DNA of 64,000 nt from Enterococcus caccae ATCC BAA-1240. Lineage in GTDB: Bacteria; Bacillota; Bacilli; Lactobacillales; Enterococcaceae. Numbering within the stretch: position 1 is the stretch's first letter; each line of letters starts with the position of its first letter. The translations under genes and the position numbers were made by a program. The notes beneath the pieces are model-generated. The model was not told where the DNA came from, searched no databases, and saw nothing but the letters and a program-made list of their open reading frames with translations. The DNA lies in NCBI RefSeq assembly GCF_000407145.1, contig NZ_KE136472.1, positions 186,001-250,000 of the forward strand. The letters are read 5' to 3'. Shown in pieces: positions 57,037 to 64,000 of the stretch.

Positions 57037-57966
57037 ATGAAAAATAATAATGAATTTCCAACACCAACACTTATCGCAGTGAATGGAGTAGAGCTAGAGG
57101 TTTTTGAAGCTGGTCAACAAAATTTGGGGCGTCCTATCGTTCTCTGCCATGGATGGCCAGAGCATGCCTATTCTTGGAGACATCAAGTGACGCCGCTTGT
57201 AGAAGCAGGTTATCACGTTATTATTCCGAATCAACGAGGGTACGGGAAATCTTCTTGCCCTAAAGAAATCACAACATATGATATTGAACATTTAACGGGT
57301 GATCTTGTAGCCTTATTGGATCATTATGAATACAAAGATGCTATTTTTATGGGACATGATTGGGGGGCAAGCGTTGTCTGGAGCATGGCATTACTGCATC
57401 CAGAACGTGTTTATAAAATGATTAACTTATGCTTACCTTATCAAATTCGAGGTGAGAAACCTTGGCTTGATTTTATGGAAGAAGTGTTTGGAGATGATTA
57501 CTATTTTGTTCATTTTAATAAACAACCTGGAGTTGCAGATGCAATATTAGATGAAAATACCTCACAATTTCTTCATAACTTATATCGAAAAAACGCGCCA
57601 GCACAAGGTCATGGTGAAGGAATGGAAATGATTAATCTAGCTAAAGCAACTAAACTATTAGGTGAACCTGTTATGAGCGATGAGGATTTTGCTGTTTATA
57701 TTTCAGCATTCAATAAAACAGGTTTCACGCCAAGTATCAATTGGTACAGAAATTTAAATCGTAATTGGCATTTATTAGCCGATGTATCGCCTATCCTTCA
57801 TCAGCCAACATTGATGGTTTACGGCGAGAAAGATAGTATTCCGCCACTTCCAAACATCAATAACTTTGTACCTAATATAGATATTAAGACTTTAAACACA
57901 GGTCATTGGATTCAAGAAGAAAGCCCTGCTGAGCTTAATCAAATGATTTTGGAATGGCTAGAATAA
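57037..57966 (+). CDS. Alpha/beta hydrolase, epoxide-hydrolase-like
   Basis: A 309-residue hydrolase. HGWPE forms the oxyanion hole, nucleophile D108 is in GHDWGASV, and the base H290 in TGHWIQ; an Asp nucleophile and HGWP motif fit epoxide hydrolases or dehalogenases better than esterases. ATG follows CAGGAGG. It overlaps the YdeI gene by one base. The palindrome TGACAGACTGTTGTCA around 56960-56976 lies in its promoter region; otherwise 56727-57036 has no gene. Confidence 0.82.
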   Translation: MKNNNEFPTPTLIAVNGVELEVFEAGQQNLGRPIVLCHGWPEHAYSWRHQVTPLVEAGYHVIIPNQRGYGKSSCPKEITTYDIEHLTGDLVALLDHYEYKDAIFMGHDWGASVVWSMALLHPERVYKMINLCLPYQIRGEKPWLDFMEEVFGDDYYFVHFNKQPGVADAILDENTSQFLHNLYRKNAPAQGHGEGMEMINLAKATKLLGEPVMSDEDFAVYISAFNKTGFTPSINWYRNLNRNWHLLADVSPILHQPTLMVYGEKDSIPPLPNINNFVPNIDIKTLNTGHWIQEESPAELNQMILEWLE

Positions 57967-58523
57967 TGAGTGAAGACTTATTTTTTAGTAATCAAACAGA
58001 ATTTATTGATTGGTTGACTATTCATCATCAAACAACTAGTGAAATTTGGGTAGTTTTCTTTAAGAAAAAGACCAATAAAACAAGTCTTACTTGGTCTGAA
58101 TCAGTAGATTGTACGCTGACGTTTGGTTGGATTGATGGGATACGAAAAACAGTGGATGAATCTAGCTATAAAATTCGATTTACTCCACGTAAGTCTAATA
58201 GTCTCTGGAGTGGAGTTAATGTGCAAAAGGTGTATAAATTGATAGAACTCAATCAAATGAGACCAGAAGGATTGGCTGTTTTCAATCAAAGAAAAGATCA
58301 AAATGGGTATTCAGCAGTTCATAGAAACATTATTCTAATGAAAAAATATGAGGATAAAATCAGAATAAATCCGAGTGCTTGGGAATTTTTCAATCAACTT
58401 CCGTCTTCTTATAAAAGAGATTCCATTTGGTGGATAATGAGTGCAAAAAAAGAAGAGACCAGACTAAGAAGACTGGAACGATTAATTGATTCATGGGAAG
58501 ACGGAAAGAGGTTAAGACCTTAG
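57966..58523 (+). CDS. YdeI/OmpD-associated family protein
   Basis: A 185-residue YdeI-family protein with FGWIDGIRKTVDE and the FTPRKSNSLWSGVNVQKV block. Family members are linked to stress and antimicrobial peptide tolerance in other bacteria, mechanism unknown. ATG 57966 overlaps the hydrolase stop (TAATG), so the two genes are coupled. Confidence 0.85.
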   Translation: MSEDLFFSNQTEFIDWLTIHHQTTSEIWVVFFKKKTNKTSLTWSESVDCTLTFGWIDGIRKTVDESSYKIRFTPRKSNSLWSGVNVQKVYKLIELNQMRPEGLAVFNQRKDQNGYSAVHRNIILMKKYEDKIRINPSAWEFFNQLPSSYKRDSIWWIMSAKKEETRLRRLERLIDSWEDGKRLRP

Positions 58524-58752
58524 AATTTTCACTTTGCTTTATTTTCGCTGAAACGGTCGTATATAAGAGAGTATGTCAATCAAAAAAACAATGGTTGTGA
58601 AATGAATAGACCTTGAATAAAAGATTAAGAGGCATGAACCCTAAAATTCTTTCGATAGCATGTCATTTAGTTTTCTTTGAGGCATATCTTTGTTGAATTA
58701 ATTGATATAATCTTCGACTTATTCTATCTATACTTGCTCATTCGCTGCTTGT

Positions 58753-58807
58753 TTAAGAGAAGTTGTTCTAATTCTAGATGAGGCAGCTTCTCTAATTAGT
58801 TTTTTTA
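58753..58807 (+). terminator. Terminator in the 58524-58931 gap
   Basis: TTAAGAGAAG pairs with CTTCTCTAA around an 18-nt loop, followed by TTAGTTTTTTT. It lies 230 nt after the YdeI gene; the rest of this 408-nt gap has no gene. Confidence 0.65.
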
Positions 58808-58879
58808 TAGAGTAAGGATTTTTCTTATACTTCTTTAGCGATACTTTTATTTTTTTGCACATAAATTATACATTCTAGC

Positions 58880-58908
58880 TTGTAAAAAGAACATATGTTT
58901 GGTATCCT
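58880..58908 (+). promoter_or_regulatory. Promoter of DUF3224-WYL pair
   Basis: TTGTAA (58880-58885) and TATCCT (58903-58908) with a 17-bp spacer lie 24 nt upstream of the DUF3224 gene start. Confidence 0.5.
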
Positions 58909-58931
58909 ATTATTCATAAGGAGGGATAAGT

Positions 58932-59333
58932 ATGAGTGTAGCATTTAGTGTAACAAAATGGGATGAAGAACCAATAGATAAGTCAAAGACTGACTTTCCA
59001 GTGAATCGGGTTCAGGCAGAGTACGAACTGGAAGGTGAGCTACAAGGAAAAGCTTGGGTGGAGTATCTTCTCTATTATTTGGAAAGCAACAAAGAAGATG
59101 GACACCTAGCAACGGCAAGAATCACGGGATTTCTTCACTTTGAAGGCGAATATAAAGGAAAAACAGGAACCTTTACAGCCGCTGAAAAAGGAATTTTTGA
59201 TAAAGGCTCACTTGACTTTCCTGGTATGATCATTAAAAGCACTGGAGAGTTACAAGGGCTGACTGGTTCCTATCAATATGACTTTGTTGGTGAAAATAGT
59301 AAGCTGATTTTGGATTTTAAGGACAATGAATAA
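58932..59333 (+). CDS. DUF3224 protein
   Basis: A 133-residue single-domain protein of the DUF3224 (allene-oxide-cyclase-like barrel) family, recognised by repeated GxYxGKTGTFTAxEKGxFD-type strands. Cytoplasmic. ATG follows GGAGGG and the stop overlaps the WYL regulator by 8 nt, implying coupled expression. Function unknown. Confidence 0.8.
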   Translation: MSVAFSVTKWDEEPIDKSKTDFPVNRVQAEYELEGELQGKAWVEYLLYYLESNKEDGHLATARITGFLHFEGEYKGKTGTFTAAEKGIFDKGSLDFPGMIIKSTGELQGLTGSYQYDFVGENSKLILDFKDNE

Positions 59334-60213
59334 TCTATCAAGATTGTTTTATATTATGCATTATCTGACGATGCACAAGAAAGCCAAGGCAACAATACTA
59401 GCAGAACAACTGGAAGTATCGACACGCACGATTTATCGAGATATTGATACGTTGTCTGCGTTAGGCTTTCCAGTGTACGCTCAAAGCGGACGGGATGGTG
59501 GGATTCGCTTGTTGGACACTCATCATTTGTCCGCTACTTTTGTGGATGATGAAGAGCAAGACCAAATTATATTAGCGCTGCAAAATTTAGCCGCGACTAA
59601 TTTAAAAAGTGTTACTCCTTTAGTCAATAAGCTATCCTCCTTATTCAAAAAAGAAGTAGAACAATGGATCGATATTGATTTTTCCACTTGGGGACGAGAA
59701 GATGAAGCGAAAGCGATCGGATTGATTACCAAAGCTAAAAATCAAAAAAAGTGTATCATTTTTTCTTACACCAACGGAAAAGGAAATAAGACCACAAGAG
59801 AAGTAATGCCGAATAAATTGATTTTTAAACAAAATGCCTGGTATTTAGCAGGTTACTGTTGTGTTAGAAATACGACTCGGTTATTTAAATTAAGACGAAT
59901 GACCGAGCTTGTAATTTCCGAAAATGATATTGATGAAGCCAATTTGATTAGAGATTATCAACCAGAATTTTCCAAGATATATGTAGAGTTTAAAATAAAA
60001 AATGAGCTATTTTATCAGGTAAAAGAAGACTTACTAGATATCGAAATAGAGCAAGATTCAAAATATACAATTGTAAAGACTTGGCAATCGGAAGGTTCTT
60101 GGCTAACATCTTACTTATTATCCTTTGGTGCTTCTGTTGAAGTGGTAAAGCCAGTTGAATTAAAAGAAAAAATCAAAGAAGAGGTTACGAAAATCAATCA
60201 GATTTATTTTTGA
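59326..60213 (+). CDS. HTH/WYL-domain transcriptional regulator (YafY family)
   Basis: A 295-residue regulator with an N-terminal DeoR-like helix-turn-helix (LAEQLEVSTRTIYRDIDTL) and a WYL domain (KLIFKQNAWYLAGYC) that binds nucleic acid or nucleotides. It overlaps the DUF3224 gene by 8 nt and probably controls it. Confidence 0.88.
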   Translation: MNNLSRLFYIMHYLTMHKKAKATILAEQLEVSTRTIYRDIDTLSALGFPVYAQSGRDGGIRLLDTHHLSATFVDDEEQDQIILALQNLAATNLKSVTPLVNKLSSLFKKEVEQWIDIDFSTWGREDEAKAIGLITKAKNQKKCIIFSYTNGKGNKTTREVMPNKLIFKQNAWYLAGYCCVRNTTRLFKLRRMTELVISENDIDEANLIRDYQPEFSKIYVEFKIKNELFYQVKEDLLDIEIEQDSKYTIVKTWQSEGSWLTSYLLSFGASVEVVKPVELKEKIKEEVTKINQIYF

Positions 60214-60296
60214 TTCGTTTGTTCAAGCCTTTTTCAAGATACCTCTTGAAACAATGACTATTGATTGAGATAATAGCAAAGAAAAGAGGGATCATT

Positions 60297-60728
60297 ATGG
60301 GACAAATTTGGCTTGAGCGATTGCTTCGCTGGAATGCAAAAATTCAAAAATTATTGGTGGGAAGATATGCTCGGATGGATCAATTGAACAATACCCTAAT
60401 GAAAGGGAGTTTGGTCTTATTACTGCTTAATCTATTTTTACCGACATCAATCGCTTTTTGGCTAGCAGCGGCACTTTTATTATGGATAAATTATCGCTTT
60501 TTCTCGAAAAGAATTTATCCACGCTCAAATGAAAATACCCGCTATGTTTTAAAAGTACAACAATTAAAAAAGAAACTTAGTACGACAAAAGAAAAATTCC
60601 AAGAGCGTAAGACGTATGCTTTTTTCAAGTGCCCCAATTGTAAACAACAATTACGAGCACCTAAAGGAAAAGGGCTGATCAAGGTCACTTGTTCAACCTG
60701 TAAAGAGCAATTTAATAAAACGGTTTGA
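60297..60728 (+). CDS. Small membrane protein with zinc ribbon
   Basis: A 143-residue protein with two membrane helices (about 32-65), a basic linker and a C-terminal zinc ribbon, CPNC and CSTC. ATG 60297 follows AAGAGGGA; the longer frame starts before that site. Function unknown. Its plan resembles the small protein at 40952. Confidence 0.7.
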   Translation: MGQIWLERLLRWNAKIQKLLVGRYARMDQLNNTLMKGSLVLLLLNLFLPTSIAFWLAAALLLWINYRFFSKRIYPRSNENTRYVLKVQQLKKKLSTTKEKFQERKTYAFFKCPNCKQQLRAPKGKGLIKVTCSTCKEQFNKTV

Positions 60729-60730
60729 GT

Positions 60731-60773
60731 AAAAAACTTCTGAGAAGGTTCGGTAGATCTCAGAAGTTTTTTT
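60731..60773 (+). terminator. Terminator after zinc-ribbon gene
   Basis: AAAAAACTTCTGAGA pairs with TCTCAGAAGTTTTTT, with a T-run. Confidence 0.85.
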
Positions 60774-60888
60774 GCTTGGAAGAAAAACGAACAATCATCC
60801 ATTCCTAAAGATATTTGTTCTGTTTTTTTGTTATTAAATGAAAAACTTATGATATAATAGGAAAAACTTATTCAGGATTGTATTATCT

Positions 60889-60990
60889 AGCCTCATATAG
60901 CTATATGAGGCTGGATCCTCGGAAAAATGATTGTGGCAAGTAACGCCACCTTCATTTTTTGATCGGGGTAAATCAGAATGTTGTTACCAT
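60889..60990 (+). promoter_or_regulatory. Leader of the ACT gene, variant of the recurrent family
   Basis: The start TTATCTAGC and CCTCGGAAAAA are shared with the recurrent leaders, and TTAAATTAGGAGGA closes it. But AGC lies in a 24-nt perfect palindrome (60889-60912) that pairs with itself, and GTGGC/GCCAC forms the inner hairpin. The P1 closing GCT is missing. TATAAT at 60853-60858 is the -10, with TTGTTA 19 nt upstream. Confidence 0.5.
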
Positions 60991-61010
60991 TTAAATTAGG
61001 AGGAAACGAT

Positions 61011-61280
61011 ATGCGCGCAGTATTGACAGTTATCGGTAAAGACAAGGTAGGAATTATTGCAGGAGTCAGTCAAAAATTAGCTGAATTGAATATGAATATT
61101 ATTGATGTTTCCCAGACGATTATGGATAGTTATTTTACAATGATGATGGTATTGGAAATTTCTGAAGACAATAATAATTTTGAAGCAATTCGCTCTGAGC
61201 TAAATACTCTAGGAGAACAACTAGGTGTGACAATCAGTATTCAAAATGAAGAAATCTTCAATGTTATGCATAAACTATAG
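61011..61280 (+). CDS. ACT-domain protein (UPF0237)
   Basis: An 89-residue single ACT domain beginning RAVLTVIGKDKVGIIAGVS, the UPF0237 signature. It may bind an amino acid and regulate the UPF0210 protein that follows. ATG 61011 follows TTAGGAGG. The pair is conserved across many Firmicutes. Confidence 0.9.
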   Translation: MRAVLTVIGKDKVGIIAGVSQKLAELNMNIIDVSQTIMDSYFTMMMVLEISEDNNNFEAIRSELNTLGEQLGVTISIQNEEIFNVMHKL

Positions 61281-61315
61281 GAATTAATTTTGTGGTACTA
61301 GTTTTTATATTACTT

Positions 61316-61426
61316 AGCTTCAAGAGCTAATCTTTCGGGAAAAAGATAAAAAAATAAATGAGACAAAGAACGTCTCAGCCATTTTTTTCCTATTTTCCAG
61401 TCAAGGCTGACCAAGCTCTTTCAGCT
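61316..61426 (+). promoter_or_regulatory. Structured 5' leader (recurrent family), UPF0210 copy
   Basis: Opens AGCTTCAAGAGCT and closes AGCTCTTTCAGCTTTTAAAT before TTAGGAGGA. It includes TTCGGGAAAAAGAT, a TGAGAC/GTCTCA hairpin and ATTTTTTTCCTATTTTCCAG. AGAGCT/AGCTCT and the AAAAAAAT/ATTTTTTT helices support the same fold as at the glycosidase. Confidence 0.65.
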
Positions 61427-61448
61427 TTTAAATTTAGGAGGAAACTTT

Positions 61449-62792
61449 TTGGAAACGAATCAGATTTTGGAAACGATCCGCATGATTGAAGAAGAAAATT
61501 TAGATATTAGAACCATCACAATGGGTATTTCATTGTTAGATTGTATTGATAGTGATAGTGACCGAGCCTGTCAAAAAATTTATGACAAAATCACTCGCTT
61601 GGCGAAAAATCTAGTTAAAGTTGGCGAAGAAATCGAATCTGAGTATGGGATTCCTATCATTAATAAGCGAATCTCCGTAACACCTATCGGAATTATTGCC
61701 GCTGCGAGTCCAGACAAGGATTATGTGAAATATGCTAAAGCTTTAGATAGTGCAGCTCAGGCTGTTGGCGTCAATTTTATCGGCGGATTTAGTGCGTTGG
61801 TTGAAAAAGGTTATCAACATGGCGATGAAATCTTGATTAATTCAATTCCGCAAGCCTTGGCGGAAACAGAATTTGTTTGTTCTTCTGTAAATATAGGTTC
61901 AACAAAAGCTGGAATCAATATGGACGCTGTTCGTCATATGGGACATGTGATCAAAGAAACTGCAGCAAAATCTGATATGGGCTGTGCTAAATTAGTTGTA
62001 TTTGCGAATGCGGTGGAAGATAATCCATTTATGGCGGGTGCTTTTCACGGTGTTGGTGAAGCTGACTGTGTAATCAATGTGGGCGTTAGTGGACCAGGTG
62101 TTGTCAAAAGAGCTTTGGAAAAAGTCAAAGGTGAACCGTTTGATGTTGTGGCAGAAGTTGTCAAACAAACGGCATTCAAAATCACTAGAATGGGCCAACT
62201 AGTTGGGAAAATTGCGTCAGAGCGATTGAATGTTCCTTTTGGGATCGTAGATTTATCTTTAGCACCAACACCAGCCGTAGGCGATAGCGTCGCTTATATT
62301 TTAGAAGAAATGGGCTTAGAAAGTGTAGGGACTCATGGTACTACTGCTGCTTTAGCTTTATTAAATGATGCTGTCAAAAAAGGCGGCGTGATGGCTTGCA
62401 ATCATGTTGGCGGATTATCAGGTGCATTTATACCTGTGTCAGAAGATGCCGGAATGATCGCTGCAGTTAATAATGGTGCATTGAATTTAGAAAAATTAGA
62501 AGCAATGACAGCCATCTGTTCGGTTGGCTTAGACATGATTGCTATACCAGGTGAAACTTCAGCTGAGACTATTGCAGCAATGATAGCAGATGAAGCTGCG
62601 ATTGGTGTGATCAATCATAAAACGACTGCTGTTCGGATCATCCCAGCTAAAGGGACAAGTGTTGGTGATATGGTCGAGTTTGGCGGTTTGCTGGGTAGAG
62701 CGCCAGTTATGAAGGTCAACGACTATGCTTCAACCGATTTTATTCTCCGCGGTGGACGCATTCCAGCGCCAATTCATTCGTTTAAAAATTAA
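61449..62792 (+). CDS. UPF0210 (PFL-family, DUF711) protein
   Basis: A 447-residue protein of UPF0210, related to the pyruvate formate-lyase fold but without its glycyl-radical motif. It opens [26 protein letters not shown] and ends [15 protein letters not shown] 61449 follows AGGAGG by 7 nt. It is paired with the ACT protein upstream, from which it is separated by a structured leader. Activity unknown. Confidence 0.9.
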   Translation: METNQILETIRMIEEENLDIRTITMGISLLDCIDSDSDRACQKIYDKITRLAKNLVKVGEEIESEYGIPIINKRISVTPIGIIAAASPDKDYVKYAKALDSAAQAVGVNFIGGFSALVEKGYQHGDEILINSIPQALAETEFVCSSVNIGSTKAGINMDAVRHMGHVIKETAAKSDMGCAKLVVFANAVEDNPFMAGAFHGVGEADCVINVGVSGPGVVKRALEKVKGEPFDVVAEVVKQTAFKITRMGQLVGKIASERLNVPFGIVDLSLAPTPAVGDSVAYILEEMGLESVGTHGTTAALALLNDAVKKGGVMACNHVGGLSGAFIPVSEDAGMIAAVNNGALNLEKLEAMTAICSVGLDMIAIPGETSAETIAAMIADEAAIGVINHKTTAVRIIPAKGTSVGDMVEFGGLLGRAPVMKVNDYASTDFILRGGRIPAPIHSFKN

Positions 62793-62815
62793 ATTAGAAA
62801 AATGAGTATAAGTAT

Positions 62816-62842
62816 TTGTGATAAAAAGATGTATGGTATAAT
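62816..62842 (+). promoter_or_regulatory. Promoter of DUF1149 gene, extended -10
   Basis: TTGTGA and TGGTATAAT (extended -10), spacer 15 nt. The untranslated region that follows has three short hairpins (AACATAG/CTATGTT, CCC/GGG, TCAATAA/TTATTGA) before GGAG. Confidence 0.6.
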
Positions 62843-62930
62843 AAAAAACATAGATAGACTATGTTTTGCCCAGTTTTTACCGGGTCTCAATAATAGTTAT
62901 TGAACTTAAAAAAAAAGGAGATTTTAATTC

Positions 62931-63317
62931 ATGGAAATAAAACGTCAACAAGAAGTCGTAGAGGCTTTTCATTACGATATGCGTACGCAAGATATGGAAG
63001 AAGTAGAAACAGATCTTAGAGTGGGCTTTTCTCCAATTGAATCAACAGATGAAAATTACCCAAAAGAAAATTCAATTATCGCAGCTCGCTTGGAGTTTCG
63101 TCTTGTTTTTGAGGAGTATGTTTTATCAGGTTCAGTGAGTCAAATCAACCACGTGATCAATCATAAAATTGAAAAACAAGAAGATATTTCACAAGAAGAA
63201 GTAGATGAATTAGTTAGTCCATTATTTAGCATTGTTCAACGTATGGCCTATGAAGTGACTGAAATTGCTTTGGATAAGCCGGGAATTCAGTTAAACTTCC
63301 AATCTGCTCCAGAATAA
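62931..63317 (+). CDS. DUF1149 protein
   Basis: A 128-residue DUF1149 protein with a SecB-like fold in known relatives, widespread in Lactobacillales. It opens MEIKRQQEVVEAFHYDMR. ATG follows AAAAGGAG. Monocistronic, closed by a terminator. Function unknown, a chaperone role is only suggested. Confidence 0.88.
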   Translation: MEIKRQQEVVEAFHYDMRTQDMEEVETDLRVGFSPIESTDENYPKENSIIAARLEFRLVFEEYVLSGSVSQINHVINHKIEKQEDISQEEVDELVSPLFSIVQRMAYEVTEIALDKPGIQLNFQSAPE

Positions 63318-63340
63318 TAAAGTCAGATTTTAAAATCGAA

Positions 63341-63380
63341 GAGTTTGTGATAGTTTTAAACTATCACAAACTCTTTTTTT
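63341..63380 (+). terminator. Terminator after DUF1149 gene
   Basis: GAGTTTGTGATAG pairs with CTATCACAAACTC across TTTTAAA, followed by seven T. Confidence 0.9.
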
Positions 63381-63554
63381 CTATCATTACGGAAACAAAA
63401 TAATATCTTTTGACCTATTAAATCAGGTACAATAGACGTATCACTGAAAATGAATTCATTTTATTTTTAGGGCGGATCATTGAAGAATGCTCCCCGGGAA
63501 CCTTTACTTCCTTTGATGTACTTGTCATTTAACTTAAATTTAGGAGGGAAAAAA

Positions 63555-64000
63555 ATGACAACACTCATCACTGTTTTAGTGGTCCTTGCATTTCTTGCAG
63601 TGTTATACGTCTTTTATCGTATGCAAGCAAAACACTATAAGTTTTCAACTCGTGTTTTTGCCGCATTAGGTGTCGGTATTGTATTAGGTGGAATTATTCA
63701 ATTCGCATTCGGTACCCAAGACAAAGTCACAACGCAAGCAATGGAATGGATCAGTATTGTAGGTAATGGATATGTAGCGTTTTTACAAATGCTCGTAATC
63801 CCCTTGGTATTTGTTTCTATCGTAGGAGCATTTACTAAGATGAAAGAATCCAAGCAAGTTGGAAAAATTAGCTTTACTGTCCTAGCGACCTTGTTAGGAA
63901 CAACGGCTATAGCAGCGTTGGTTGGAATTGGAACAACATTATTGTTTGGACTACAAGGTGCAAAATTTACAGAAGGAACGGCAGAAACGGCACGGATCGC
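63555..64000 (+). CDS. L-cystine/dicarboxylate:cation symporter, 3' partial (TcyP-like)
   Basis: Starting at ATG 63555 behind TAGGAGGG, an open frame runs off the window (148 codons). The N-terminus LITVLVVLAFLAVLYVFYRMQ then the FLQMLVIPLVFVSIVGAFTKM block is that of the TcyP-type cystine symporters. The 5' region 63434-63540 shows a G/C-rich imperfect hairpin (GGGCGG..CTCCCC) of unknown role, not a recognisable T-box. Confidence 0.85.
   Translation, partial: MTTLITVLVVLAFLAVLYVFYRMQAKHYKFSTRVFAALGVGIVLGGIIQFAFGTQDKVTTQAMEWISIVGNGYVAFLQMLVIPLVFVSIVGAFTKMKESKQVGKISFTVLATLLGTTAIAALVGIGTTLLFGLQGAKFTEGTAETARI

Noticed and set aside
63434-63540. T-box or S-box riboswitch before the cystine transporter
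   Set aside because: A G/C hairpin is present but no T-box sequence, specifier loop or S-box core could be identified.

Overview
The window is a chromosomal segment of a low-GC Gram-positive bacterium, almost certainly an Enterococcus. The signs are strong AGGAGG ribosome sites, CcpA-type cre sites, the pcrA, ligA, gatCAB and diacylglycerol kinase order, an rlmD-type methyltransferase, a DUF1149 protein, a UPF0237/UPF0210 pair and a CstR/CoA-disulfide-reductase operon. The species cannot be fixed from the sequence. I see no insertion sequence, prophage, tRNA or rRNA.

Layout. (1) 1-14937 is a purine/allantoin catabolism island. It holds the end of an oxamate carbamoyltransferase operon (AllG, AllH, carbamate kinase), a PucR-type regulator, a PucG-type ureidoglycine-glyoxylate aminotransferase, two paralogous MFS carriers, a dicarboxylate/amino-acid:cation symporter, an NCS1 allantoin-type permease and allantoinase. 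Together they suggest allantoin is taken up, opened, transaminated to oxalurate and phosphorolysed to oxamate plus carbamoyl phosphate, which carbamate kinase converts to ATP. Three cre-like sites suggest catabolite repression. (2) 15344-21827 holds a short-chain dehydrogenase, a fruRKA fructose PTS operon and a cytoplasmic alpha-amylase. (3) 21939-23682 is a type I-C-like CRISPR array (23 full identical repeats plus one truncated repeat, 23 spacers) with its leader but no cas gene in the window. (4) 23855-36125 is housekeeping: pcrA, ligA, gatCAB, a lipid kinase, a PnuC-type transporter plus deoxynucleoside kinase behind a NrdR box pair, rlmD and a 42-residue basic protein. (5) 36352-42409 holds small regulators, an acetyltransferase, a 1.6-kb non-coding stretch with a duplicated structured small RNA, and small DUF proteins. 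(6) 42455-48693 holds a lipoprotein glycosidase behind three tandem leader copies, a two-component system with an FtsX-like protein, and a GH73 glucosaminidase. (7) 48968-51512 is a persulfide-responsive cst-type operon. (8) 51589-56726 holds a Crp/Fnr regulator and a GntR/ABC operon. (9) 57037-64000 holds a hydrolase, a YdeI protein, a WYL regulator, the ACT/UPF0210 pair, DUF1149 and the start of a cystine transporter.

Two structural themes cut across the genes. First, a recurrent 5' leader of about 100-110 nt (opening at TCTAGC or AGC, closing at GCTTTTAAA just before TTAGGAGG) precedes at least six functionally unrelated genes and occurs in three exact 121-bp tandem copies before the glycosidase. 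Second, a dispersed hairpin repeat family recurs at about 15 kb, 33 kb, 36 kb and 45 kb, with one copy supplying the C-terminal codons of a histidine kinase. The leader family and the duplicated small RNA at 38.7-39.0 kb are the strongest candidates for undescribed biology.
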